From assembly GCA_963989245.1 (NCBI GenBank), contig OZ022355.1:22036329-22100328 (forward strand): a DNA stretch of 64,000 nucleotides, in the 5' to 3' direction. This stretch comes from Nansenia antarctica. Its lineage: Eukaryota > Chordata > Actinopteri > Argentiniformes > Microstomatidae. A program made the position numbers and the translations under genes. The notes under the pieces were generated by a model that was not told the origin of the DNA, searched no databases, and worked only from the letters and a program-made list of their open reading frames with translations. Every line of letters begins with the position of its first letter. Position 1 is the first letter of the stretch. Below are positions 36,409 through 46,717 of the stretch, piece after piece.

Positions 36409-36840
36409 TTTCAAGAACAGCTGGAGAGGCTCCAAGAGGTCACACACGTTGCTTTTAATGGATTACATTGGGCTTTTAGCGGTATTCTTCAAAATAAAGC
36501 TGTTCAATACAAGCCACATGTAATCTTAATTAGAGTAGCAGCCTTTGTGCCTGAATCAATTTGGGAAAAGGTCTACTACACTCTCAGGAATTATTAAGAA
36601 CCCCGCCAATGTGAGTGCTTGCTTACATTCTAGGCTAAACTGGGGAGTATAAATAGATGCATTGTCACAGGAGTTTGCTCCAGTTCATTGACAAATATTT
36701 AGCAGAACGACACAAGTGTACAATGAGTTACACCGTGAGTTGCTGTCCTATATTATAGGAACGGCTATTTCTCATTTCTCAATGATGTAGTATTGAACTA
36801 GTTCAGTCGGATATATATATATATATCTTAGGATCAGTGA

Positions 36841-36950
36841 AGGCTGGTGGAGGTACAACTGGAGGATGTATGTGTGTGTTTGATACCATTTCTCATTCCA
36901 TGTCATGCATTACAATGAGCCTATCTTCCAGTGTCTACCCCCACCAGCCT
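36841..36950. mobile_element. Palindromic short repeat (fold-back MITE family), copy 1
   Basis: Starts AGGCTGGTGG and ends CCACCAGCCT, with CATTACAATGAGCC inside. Relics of the same family lie near 38880-38945, 43430-43525 and 60753-60899. No coding capacity. Confidence 0.7.
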
Positions 36951-37511
36951 CCTTTGGGTAGGTTGCAAGGTTCAGTGATTTTTTAGGGAGTGAAAATGGT
37001 GGGGGAGATAACGGTGTGTTTTTATTGTCTTTTTTCTACGTGTTTGTAAAACAGAGATTTTGAGAACCGGAGCGACATTCATTAGAGCCACTATTATTTC
37101 CCTGATGCAGGAAAGATTGGAGGTCAAATCCATCCCTCAACAACAAAGCCAACAGCTTAATCAGCATCCTGTTTTCACATTGTCACTCAAGGCCAATAGA
37201 GGTTGAAATGCACATGGACAGTATCGTTCATGAATTGATTAAGTCTATTTTGTGTTGTTGTTATTTTTTCTCCTATTTAATTACCTTTTTTAATTACCTG
37301 CTCACTGCATATTACTCTTGTTTATAATGATTATATATGAATTAATTACCAATTTCATACGTTGATGTTTTCAATTAATGCACAGACGTTTTGACTGCCG
37401 GTGGTTGTTGAGATGAAGTCGGTGTCGCTTGGCTTGTTCCTTATTATTCTACACACAACACTGGGGACATTTGCAGTTCTAATTCCCTGTTTCATTTCTT
37501 AATTAATGCAG
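36951..37511. other. No recognisable gene
   Basis: AT-rich, no motif. Confidence 0.5.
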
Positions 37512-37652
37512 TGTCTCTGGAGAAAACCCGCACAGCGACAAGCTCAATGTGGAACGAAACAATGAAACCGAAAAAGATAAACTTGATGGTGTTTTCTAAA
37601 GCAGTATTGTTTATGTTTCTCTCTTTTCTCTCTCTCTGTGTTCTTGTTCTAG
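37512..37652 (+). other. Weak candidate exon with a hydrophobic segment
   Basis: A 141-bp open segment lies between an acceptor-like TTTCTTAATTAATGCAG and a consensus donor AG|GTAAGT (37653-37658). It translates (frame from 37511) with MKPKKINLMVFSKAVLFMFL followed by SFLSLCVLVL, a basic start and about 20 hydrophobic residues like a signal peptide or membrane anchor. The ATG would be 37562. I recognise no family and see no partner exon. TC-rich DNA (37618-37640) encodes part of the hydrophobic stretch, so chance is quite possible. Confidence 0.22.
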
Positions 37653-37658
37653 GTAAGT

Positions 37659-38879
37659 GGGAGAGCTCTTTCGACGTACAGAATGTGTGTGGGAACAGGG
37701 GGCAAAGACCCCCAGAGTAAACATGGGACTTCAGAAGAAGGCACAGTAAGATAAGTCTGGCTCCTCGCTAGTACAGCTTGTTCCGCTACCTACATCAAGT
37801 ATAAATAATAAGCTGTTTGATTGTGGGATTTCGAATCAGATGAATCAACTTGAAGGCCCCAAACGTGCTTAATGATGTTTGATTGGGAACCGTGGTGAGG
37901 AGAAAACATGCTTTGAGATTCATACTAATGTTGCTTGGTGGTGCATAGACCATAACATCCTGCACATAATGCATGGAATTACACACATCAACCCGCTCAT
38001 GCCTGTAATGATCAACCGTCTAAACATAAACATTCATTATCTCCAGCACCGTATCAATGTCTACATAAAACATGTACATGTATGTATAATAATACATATT
38101 ATGGTGAAGGTAGTCACTGTTTTTTCACACACAATATGTCGAAACGACATGGTAGGCTATAGTGCTGGAGAAAAATGAATGCGAAAGATTTACGAAGTGT
38201 CCCCTAAACTTTTCCGTTTGCTTAACGTCCCAATGTAACCCAAGGCCGTCACAAAGCGGACAGACAACCGTCCTTATTTCGGGCGAGCGGTGGCCGCACC
38301 CGTGGTCCCGCCGCCCCCCTAGGCTCCGCTCGGCTCCGCTAGGCTCACGTCCACTAAGTAGACCTTCTCTTGCGGGATTGCCCGCTGTCTCGGACAGACG
38401 TCAGAGGTTTGTGTTAAATAAAATGGCTCTAGGCCTCGTCACCACCACCGTGTGTGTCCGCTTCTATCATGTCACCGCTGTGGGGATCTAGGGCGTGGGT
38501 TGGGGCCGAGGTACCGGGCGCCCGCTGGCCTCTTTTTTCCCTGGGAAATATATCTGCTAAAAGCAGATGACACATGTGACCATGTGGTACCCTCAGAGGC
38601 ACAGAGGTGACAGGTTGAAGGTGAGGTACGTGTGTGTGTGACAGGAATGTCACTTCAGAGAGGAACGAGAGGTCTGTGTGACTGAGAGGTGCGGTGCGCA
38701 GCAGTGCTCTGCTTTCAGTATGCTTTCTCCTGTGTTACTATCGGTATGGCTGATGTGTCATATTTTCTGGGCTACAGCTACTGAAGCTGCGTTTTGTAGA
38801 CTACTATTCGACTACTTTATTTCCGTGAAAGATTTGAGTATGCCACGTTTCGCATTATACATGTTGACCAGAGGGAGGG
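37659..38879. other. No recognisable gene
   Basis: Includes a GC-rich patch at 38270-38400 with repeated GGCTCCGCTCGGCTCCGCTA. No protein motif. Confidence 0.5.
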
Positions 38880-38945
38880 CTTGTGGGAGGGGGAGACGTG
38901 CTCATCCTAATGCACTGAACGGAATGAGGAATGGTATCAAACACG
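38880..38945. mobile_element. Relic of the palindromic short repeat family
   Basis: GTGCTCATCCTAATGCACTG and GGAATGAGGAATGGTATCAA match the interior of the copies at 36.84 and 43.43 kb. Ends are lost. Confidence 0.45.
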
Positions 38946-39258
38946 TGTTCTGCTTAAAATCTTTTTTTAAATAAATACAGCATTCAGGCACACCGATGTA
39001 GTCAAGGTCAGCAACACTGGCCAGACAGCTTCTCTGGCGAGGTGTTAGATTCAGGTCAGATGTCATCTGTGTCTAGCCGGAGCACACCACAGTTGAAGTG
39101 GTGTTTCTACAATCCGTCCGCCTGGACTCGTTCTACATAGCTGATAGCAAAAGGTGACACGCTTCACTCACGTGGCTGCCACAAGTAACAGGCATCTCAG
39201 TGTGAACTGTGTTCACTCCATTGTCCAGCATACGGTGGCATACCTTTTTTAACACTTA

Positions 39259-40535
39259 GGGCCAATCCCAATTCACCCCTATGGCTTCGTTTTCACCCCT
39301 ATGGCTTCTTTTTGCAAGTTCACGTTTAGGGTAGGGGTGTCCCAATTCATATTTCATCGAGGGCTAGGGGTAAGGGGGAGGGCTATCCACGGCTTCGTTT
39401 GGAGCGATTTCAGGACCAGACTAGCTTCGAAGCCATATGGCTTGATTCCAGCATGCATTGCGAATCATCTACAGAAATGTTATGTCGCTCTATTCAATGC
39501 GGAAATGTCATTTACTTTCTGTGTAATTACTAATTAATCTTTATTAATAAAGATTTGAAAAATTATGATAACCATCTTATTATCTTAGTTTAATGTCATT
39601 TCAATGCATTATATAACTTTTCTTTATAACGAGCAGAACCCCAAAAAATTGCTATTATGCCGATGTGCTGATGCTTAACATAGAAATACACTGTTCCACC
39701 GTTCCAGCACGCTTCAGCGCTTTAAGATCCGAGGGTTTTGGTGCTCAGCAGTAGAAGACAATAATAGCAAAACTATTACCTGGGCACTTCCATTAGACTA
39801 CCAAAGCAAGACACTGGAGCACTCATATCTGCGCGTTTGTCACAGGGTGACACACAGGGCAAGATTGTATGAGCGCCCGGCATCCCAGTCCAACGGAAGC
39901 ATCAGGTACAGCCTCCCCATAGAAATACACCATGTCATCGGAGCGCGATTCACATTTCCGAGATGTACAATCCTGTTTATTTAGAAATACATTATTACCT
40001 GTGGCATTTGACTGCGGATGATGGTAGACATATTTAATGTAAAGATATCTATCTAATTAAGCTGATGGTAGTCGCACGTTTTGACCTAGTTCCATGTAAC
40101 ATTTCTCCCCTTGATAGTATATGACGATATCGCTGTATAGCGGCACTTATTCCAAAACAACCCGCAATCAGTTGTTATTATGTAATATTATTGATGGATG
40201 TGCCATTTTTGATGGAGGGCAGTGAGCGGGAGACTCATCAAGGAAGTTGACTAATGCAGTGGACAGCGGTTGTTTCTCCAGCTTTCCTGTCACATCGGAT
40301 TTTGGAACGCCATAAAAATAAATCTACACTCCCTGTAAGTCATGCATTTTTCCATGTTTCCCTTTGATGGCATATGACGCCGTACATTTAACTAACGTTG
40401 AGCCGCGAAGTTGTTGCACTGTTGTCCTATATCAGTGCAGACTGGCACTGTGGGTCTGTTCCGAGGCCTTGGCTCAAAATCGAGTGGCACTCGAAAACGA
40501 GCCATAGGGGTAGAAAAGGGAATCGGGATTGGGCC
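39259..40535. mobile_element. Harbinger-like non-autonomous element, 1277 bp, TTA duplication
   Basis: The left end GGGCCAATCCCAATTCACCC and right end (inward) GGCCCAATCCCGATTCCC are flanked by TTA at 39256-39258 and 40536-40538. TTA with GGSC-type ends is the PIF/Harbinger pattern. Subterminal CCCCTATGGCTTCG-type words recur. The interior matches the element at 57569-58992 in inverted orientation (for example GCGAATCATCTACAGAAAT at 39461). No transposase or Myb-like frame is recognisable, so it must rely on a helper element. Confidence 0.85.
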
Positions 40536-40700
40536 TTAATCAGCCATGAGGGGTCATTTGTGAGTAAAGTTATATCTTTGCACTCAATCAAATTTCAGGA
40601 CCCTCCTTTCAATACTTTTCCTAGATATGTGTGTTCTACCATCCAGTATCCTTACATTTTCAAAATCACATCAGGATAAGCTAATATAATGCTATGCTAT

Positions 40701-40842
40701 TATCTGTGTAGGCTAATTTACAAGCGGCCAACTAGTGGCCGTTGTGTGTAAATAGCAGATTCTCATTGTAAAAGAGGGGGTCATTTAGTAGGTAAAAAGA
40801 GGCGGCTCTTTTAGTAGGTAAAATGGCACGGCTGTTCTAGTG
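40701..40842. mobile_element. Left-truncated copy of the TTAA MITE
   Basis: Matches 22604-22759 (TTTACAAGCGGCCAACTAGT, GTTGTGTGTAAATAGCAG, TTTTAGTAGGTAAAATGGCA) and ends CTAGTG|TTAA at 40842. It lacks the telomere-like block and instead has a duplicated TTTAGTAGGTAAAA segment. Confidence 0.75.
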
Positions 40843-40879
40843 TTAACACTGTGTTTAATTGTCTAGGCGTGAAGTGATA

Positions 40880-41250
40880 ATGAAGTGATAATGATTGTAA
40901 ATCACTCCCTGCTGACTGGTATTTTCCCCCTGGCTATTGTAAAACCTCTCCTAAAGAAAAGTAACCTGGATCCTTCAGTACTAAAACATTTCAGGCCAAT
41001 TTCAAACCTTTCTTCTTGAGAAATGAGTATTTAAACAGCTAAAATGTATTCATTTCATGATTAGCTCAATTTCAACTGTATATTTGAGAAGTTTCATTCT
41101 GGCATTCATCCTCACCAGAGCACTGAGACAGAGCTACCTGAGAATGAACATGGATGACAAGAAACTCTCAATATGAGTATTTTTAGACGTTTGATACAGT
41201 AGATCATGACATCCTTATTAACAGACTACAGAAGTGTGTTGGCCTCTCTG
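40880..41250 (+). pseudogene. L2-type LINE reverse transcriptase, part 1
   Basis: Plus strand reads HSLLTGIFPLAIVKPLLKKS then NLDPSVLKHFRPISNLS (40905-41018), the RT fingers region of L2-type LINEs, followed by FEKFHSGIHPHQSTETEL (41080-41133) and, in a shifted frame, the degraded AFDTVDHDIL region near 41190-41215. It stops abruptly at 41250, where an L1-clade element is inserted on the other strand, and continues at 42158. Stops and frameshifts make it dead. Confidence 0.82.
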
Positions 41251-42157
41251 TTTCCGTTTTTTTTTCCCGTAAATATAATTATTTTTTTCCTTGAGATTAG
41301 GACAATACAACATCCAACAAGAAAGACAGACACACATTAATACCCACATCACCATCTGGGAAAAACAAAACAAAACAAAACAAAACAAACAAAACAGAAA
41401 AAACAAATAAAACAAAAACAGCAACAACAAAACAAAACAACAACAAACAAAAAAACACAGGAAAAACAAAACAAATGAAACAAACAAACAAACAACAAAA
41501 AAACAAACAAAAAGAAAACAACAAATAAACAAACAAACAAAAAAACACACACACAGGTGCTACCAGAGGGCAAGACAAACAAAATACATGTTTACAATAT
41601 TTTGATCGAGCAAAGATAGGGCATAGGTTGGTTGTGATATATTACAAATAGAGCACCATGTCAGAAGTGTGAATGTCCATAGAGCTCTCTATATCACCCA
41701 GAATTCCCCTCCTTAGCTAATAAGTTCCCCACATCATTTTGCTGGACATATTCCAAAAATGGTCCCCATATCTTTTTAAAGGAGTCTTTTTACCTTTAAT
41801 CATGTATGTCATCCTTTCCATTGTTAAAGAGGATGACATTTCCCTAAGCCATCGGGCAATACTGGGCCTGTTCATATTTTTCCAAGCCAAAGCTATTAAC
41901 CGTTTTGCTTGCAACAGGCTCATATTTATGAGTGTTTGTTGATATTGCTGTAGACGAAAATGAGTTGGGTACAACCCCAGGATAAACACTTTAGGAGTGA
42001 GAGGTAAGGAGACCGATGTTATCTGGAATATCATTTGAGATACCTCCTTCCAAAAGTCTTTGATCTTTTCGCAGTCCCAGAGACAGTGAGATAAAGTACC
42101 TTTAAATGTATTACACTTAAAACATACATCTGGATTATTGTTATGACACTTATTTAT
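41251..42157 (-). pseudogene. L1-clade LINE: ORF2 C-terminus and 3' region inserted in an L2
   Basis: On the minus strand the end of ORF2 is open from about 42157 to 41717. It starts with a zinc-knuckle-like VCFKCNTFKGTLSHCLWDC (C-X2-C-X8-H-X4-C), then EKIKDFWKEVSQMIFQITSV, LILGLYPTHF-like text, LLQAKRLIALAWKNMNRPSI, ARWLREMSSSLTMERMTYMI and FWNMSSKMM. This matches the C-terminal domain of L1-clade ORF2 proteins in fish. A 3' region with a G/T-rich (GTTTT)-type low-complexity stretch (41353-41545) and a short A-run (41257-41265 as T on plus) follows. TCTCTG flanks both sides (41245-41250 and 42158-42163), a likely target duplication. The 5' part of ORF2 is missing. Confidence 0.87.
41353..41550. 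repeat. AAAAC/AAACA low-complexity stretch within the L1 3' region
   Basis: Plus-strand CAAAA/CAAACA repeats. The Phe/Cys/Val-rich minus-strand frames here are artefacts. Confidence 0.93.
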
Positions 42158-43065
42158 TCTCTGGTTCAGTTTTAGATTGGTTTAGGATTTATCTGTCCGG
42201 CAGAAATTATGTTGTCTCTATTGGTGACCACTCCACAGCTAACAATAGCGTTCCATATGGGGTTCCTCAAGGCTCCATTCTGGGACCTGTGTTGTTCAGT
42301 CTCTATATGCTGCCACTGGGAAATACTGTATCATCAGAGAACACAGAATTAATGTTCATAGCTATTCCGATGACACACAACTGTAGATCTCTTTATCACC
42401 CAATGACATCAGCTAAACTGGTTCAATGCATTGATCGTATCAATTTGTGGACGTCACATCATTTCTTGCAATTGATCAAAGAAAATATAGGTTTTAATTA
42501 TTGGAGCAAAGTTCCAAAAAGAGATACTGTGCACTAACTTAAAATCCCTGGCTCAAAATCCCAAACCCCTAGCAAAAAATATTGCTGTGCTTATAGACCC
42601 TGATTTGAATTTATAATCTCACAGTAATCTCACTAAAACCACCTTTTTATCACCTGAGAAATATTGCTTAAGTGCAACCCTTTCTCTCCCAGGCAGATAC
42701 TGAGAGTCTTATGCATGCTTTTATCACTAGCGGGCTTGATTACTGTAATGTTCTCCTTTCTGGTCTTTTCTGGTCTTTCCCTAAGACAGCTATAAATAAA
42801 CGACAGATCATTCAGAATGCAGCAGCACGCTTACTGACCAAGATCAGAAGGGGAGCACACATCTCACCTGTCTTAAAGTCCCTTCATTGGTTGCCTGTCA
42901 ATTTTAGAATAGATTTTAAGATCCTTTTAATTGGTGTTCAAATCACTCAATGGACTATAACCTGAATATTTGTCAGACACACTTTTAATATATGCTCCCT
43001 CTAGATCCCTCAGGTCCTCTGGCACTGGCCTTTTAGCTATTTTCTAGGTATACAAATAAACAACA
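42158..43065 (+). pseudogene. L2-type LINE reverse transcriptase, part 2
   Basis: Continues the L2 copy after the L1 insertion: LDWFRIYLSGRNYVVSIGDH-like text (42172-42230), YGVPQGSILGPVLFSLYMLP (42255-42316) and YSDDTQL (42363-42385 region; an intact-looking catalytic YxDD). Later come FITSGLDYCNVLLSGL (42718-42770), KTAINKRQIIQNAAARLLTK and SLHWLPVNFRIDFKILLIGV (42880-42945). It contains many stops. A 3' tail of TTTGA units at 43377-43392 after a GGAA array may be its terminus. Confidence 0.87.
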
Positions 43066-43121
43066 ATACAATGAAAATACAGCAATACAGTAAAAATCAA
43101 CCAAGAGAATGCTAATTAATT

Positions 43122-43362
43122 AAGGAAGGAAGGAAGAAAGGATGAAAGGAAGAAAGGAGTGAAGGAAGGGAGGAAGGAAGGAAGGAAGGAAGGAAGGAAG
43201 GATGGATGGATGGAAGGAAGGAAGAATGGAAGAAAGGGCGGAAGGAAGGGAGGAAGGAAGGAAGGAAGGATGGATGGAAGGAAGGAAGAAAGGAGCGAAG
43301 GAAGGGAGGAAGGATGGATGGAAGGAAGAAAGGAGCGAAGGGAGGAAGGAAGGGAGGAAGGA
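43122..43362. repeat. (GGAA)n/(GGAT)n array
   Basis: GAAGGAAGGAAG blocks mixed with GGATGGATGG and GAAAGGAGCG units in a repeated order. Lys/Gly/Arg frames are artefacts. Confidence 0.95.
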
Positions 43363-43429
43363 AACTATGAATAAAGTTTGATTTGATTTGATGGGATAGT
43401 CTCATCCCCAGACTCTGCCCAGATGCGTG

Positions 43430-43525
43430 AACGGTGGTGGACCAATGCATGGAATAGGACGAGGAATGTTATCAATGGTATTCCTCATTCCAGTCCTTGC
43501 ATCACAATGAGCCCATCCTCCGTGT
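43430..43525. mobile_element. Palindromic short repeat family, degraded copy
   Basis: GGTGGTGGACCAATGC ... ATCACAATGAGCCCATCCTC matches the copies at 36.84 and 60.75 kb. Confidence 0.5.
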
Positions 43526-43529
43526 TGAT

Positions 43530-44118
43530 CTAAGTAGAAGTATACTATCAATAATGCAGCTACTTCCTGTACAGTAGCCTAATGTGATTTTTCAAGCAGA
43601 ACTGGGCACCGAGGCTGTTTATGCATCTTTTTTGGACTCACTCACATAAAACCAGACCAATTATCCCATCATTAGTTTGTTTTGCAATTATCAGGGCATA
43701 TTCGAAAACAAACCGGTGCTGTGTGCGTATTGTGTAACGATCTATTACATAGAATACATTGCATTCTGGTTGTTTATTAATGAGCATAGTGGCTATATTT
43801 AGCTACTTTGATGAAAGAAAGCTCAAGCAACCCACGTTGCGTTTATTGTATTGTCGTGTACATTGTGCTGGAATAGTAGTAGTACCCTAACAACAAAAAC
43901 ATCTTGTCCAACAAGGTGTGTTATTGACAACAGCTAGCATGTCCAGGGGCCAGGGTAAAGGATTGCCTTGTGTGCCTGCTAGGTGTTTCCTGGCTGTACT
44001 GTCTGTAGCTGCTGTTTGTGGCTCCCTGTGGGCGGCCTCGCTGTGCAGCCATGCTATTTGCCAGCTGTCTCTCTGCTGTCTCTCTGGCCCCAAACACACC
44101 TAAAACATCCTACACTCC
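43530..44118. other. No recognisable gene
   Basis: Short frames at 43887-44103 on both strands have no family signature. Confidence 0.5.
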
Positions 44119-44246
44119 CCATTCCCCCCCCCCTTCACCCCTCCTTCCTCCCCCCTTCACCCACCCTTCACCCCTCCTTCCTCCCAGTTTCACCCCCTCC
44201 TTCACCCCTCCCCTTCCTCCCCCATTCACCCCTCCTTTCAACTACT
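44119..44246. repeat. Short copy of the CCCTTCACCCCTCCTTCCTC minisatellite
   Basis: About five degenerate copies of the same unit that forms the 1.4 kb array 0.7 kb downstream. Confidence 0.9.
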
Positions 44247-44551
44247 CCCATCAGGCCAGCATTTCAGAGCACCTCTGGCCAAAAAGTTTGAAAAACTCTT
44301 GAAAAACTCTTGAATTCCCACTCTGCAATATCCCATTTGAAACAAGGCCAAACAGGCTGTCACTACTTTTTAAATGCAGCTTTGTACACCTGTTCTTATT
44401 GAATAGTTCTGCCTTAATGTGGTTTTATGGGAGTCTTTCATGGGTGTGTGTTTTTATGTTGTTTGTGAGCCCCCCTAACCTAAGGCAATTTTCTATGATT
44501 ATGTGATAGACCAGTAGTTCTCAACTGTTCTGGCCTTGGGACCCCATGTTT

Positions 44552-44566
44552 CTGTGTGTGTGCGTG

Positions 44567-44617
<51 letters not shown>

Positions 44618-44680
44618 GTGTGTGTGTGTGCGCGTGTGTGTGTGTGCGCATGCACGTGTGTGTGTGTGCGCGTGTGTGCT
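44552..44680. repeat. (GT)n/(GC)n microsatellite
   Basis: GT units with GCGCGC interruptions. Between 44247 and 44551 nothing is recognised. Confidence 0.95.
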
Positions 44681-44970
44681 GAGGCAGCTGGAGAGCACCA
44701 CCTGAATCAGAGATGAACCAGCCTCACTACCCATCTGCTGCCAGCGCCCCGGCCCAGCTCCCCCCTCACTACTTGGGGAGGAGAGAGAGAGGCAGACACG
44801 GCTCCTCTCCTGGGGCCTAGCCCAAGCAGCACTCCAGCTGCAATATGCTCCATCCCTAAAAACCCAGAGCCCGACCCAGACCCACGACTTAACCCAGGAC
44901 CCAGAACCCAGAGCCCAGGCCCAGAATTAAACCTGAAGCCTAGATGCAGCAGGCACAGGCTTAGCCACGG

Positions 44971-46364
44971 CCCCCTTCCTCCCCCCTTCACCCCTCCTTC
45001 CTCCCCCCTTCACCCCTGGTTCCTCCCCCCTTCCTCCCCCCTTCACCCCTCCTTCCTCCCCCCTTCACCCCTCCTTCCTCCCCCCTTCACCCCTCCTTCC
45101 TCCCCCCTTCACCCCTCCTTCCTCCCCCCTTCACCCCTCCTTCCTCCCCCCTTCACCCCTCCTTCCTCCCCCCTTCCTCCCCCCTTCACCCCTCCTTCCT
45201 CCCCCCTTCACCCCTCCTTCCTCCCCCCTTCACCCCTCCTTCCTCCCCCCTTCACCCCTCCTTCCTCCCCCCTTCACCCCTCCTTCCTCCCCCCTTCACC
45301 CCTCCTTCACCCCTCCTTCCTCCCCCCTTCACCCCCCCTTCACCCCTCCTTCCTCCCCCCTTCACCCCTCCTTCCTCCCCCCTTCACCCCTCCTTCCTCC
45401 CCCCTTCACCCCTCCTTCCTCCCCCCTTCACCCCTCCTTCCTCCCCTCTTCACCACTCCTTCCTCCCCATTCACCCCTCCTTCCTCCCCCCTTCACCCCT
45501 CCTTCCTCCCCCCTTCACCCCTCCTTCCTCCCCCCTTCACCCCTCCTTCACCCCTCCTTCCTCCCCCCTTCACCCCTCCTTCCTCCCCCCTTCACCCCTC
45601 CTTCCTCCCCCCTTCACCCCTCCTTCCTCCCCCCTTCACCCCTCCTTCCTCCCCCCTTCACCCCTCCTTCCTCCCTCCTTCCTCCCCCCTTCACCCCTCC
45701 TTCCTCCCCCCTTCACCCCTCCTTCCTCCCCCCTTCCTCCCCCCTTCACCCCTCCTTCCTCCCCCCTTCACCCCTCCTTCCTCCCCCCTTCACCCCTCCT
45801 TCCTCCCCCCTTCACCCCTCCTTCCTCCCCCCTTCACCCCTCCTTCCTCCCCCCTTCACCCCCCCTTCACCCCTCCTTCCTCCCCCCTTCACCCCCCCTT
45901 CACCCCTCCTTCCTCCCCCCTTCACCCCTCCTTCCTCCCCCCTTCACCCCCCCTTCACCCCTCCTTCCTCCCCCCTTCACCCCTCCTTCCTCCCCCCTTC
46001 ACCCCTCCTTCCTCCCCCTCCTTCCTCCCCCCTTCACCCCTCCTTCCTCCCTCCTTCCTCCCCCCTTCCTCCCCCCTTCCTCCCCCCTTCACCCCTCCTT
46101 CCTCCCCCCTTCCTCCCCTCTTCACCACTCCTTCCTCCCCCCTTCCTCCCCTCTTCACCACTCCTTCCTCCCCATTCACCCCTCCTTCCTCCCCCCTTCA
46201 CCCCTCCTTCCTCCCCCTTCACCCCTCCTTCCTCCCCCCTTCACCCCTCCTTCCTCCCACCTTCCTCCCCTCTTCACCCCTCCTTCCTCCCCCCTTCCTC
46301 CCCTCTTCACCCCTCCTTCCTCCCCCTTCACCCCTTCCCCCCCCTTCACACCCCCTTCCTCCCC
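44971..46364. repeat. C-rich polypyrimidine minisatellite, about 22-bp unit
   Basis: Unit about CTTCACCCCTCCTTCCTCCC + CC, roughly 60 copies, with sub-unit duplications (CCTTCCTCCCC and CCCTTCACC) producing shorter steps. The plus strand is almost pure pyrimidine, broken only by the A of TTCACC. The minus strand gives Gly/Glu/Lys/Arg frames (45955-46424), which are artefacts. Confidence 0.97.
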
Positions 46365-46544
46365 CGGCATGTATCTAGCAGGTATGTAGGAAGAGTCCAG
46401 ATGACCTGACTGTAGGAACACCACGTCATCTGCGTGTGCTCCGGCTAGACACAGATAACCTTTGACCTGTGAAGACCTCTCCAGAGTTGCTGTTTGGGCC
46501 GTGCTGCTGACCTTGACTGTGCCGGTGGGCCTGAATGCTGTCTT

Positions 46545-46717
46545 TTGTTGTTGTTGTTGTTGTGGTTGTTGTTGTTGTGGTTGTTGTTGTTGTTGTTGTG
46601 GTTGTTGTTGTTGTGGTTGTTGTTGTGGTGGTGGTTGTTGTGGTTGTTGTGATTGTTGCTGTTGTTGTTGTGGTTGTGGCTGTTGTAGTAGTTGTTGTTG
46701 TTGTTGCTGTTATTGTT
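46545..46717. repeat. (TTG)n microsatellite with TGG interruptions
   Basis: About 57 triplets, mainly TTG with TGG, CTG and ATT variants. It translates as poly-Val, poly-Cys/Gly or poly-Asn/His, all spurious. Confidence 0.96.

Noticed and set aside
40398..40679. A 93-residue plus-strand frame at the right end of the Harbinger-like element
   Set aside because: It crosses the terminal repeat and the TTA duplication, so it cannot be an ancestral gene of either side.
43112..43450. Pro/Ser/Phe-rich minus-strand frame and Lys/Gly/Arg plus-strand frame
   Set aside because: Both come from the GGAA/GGAT array.
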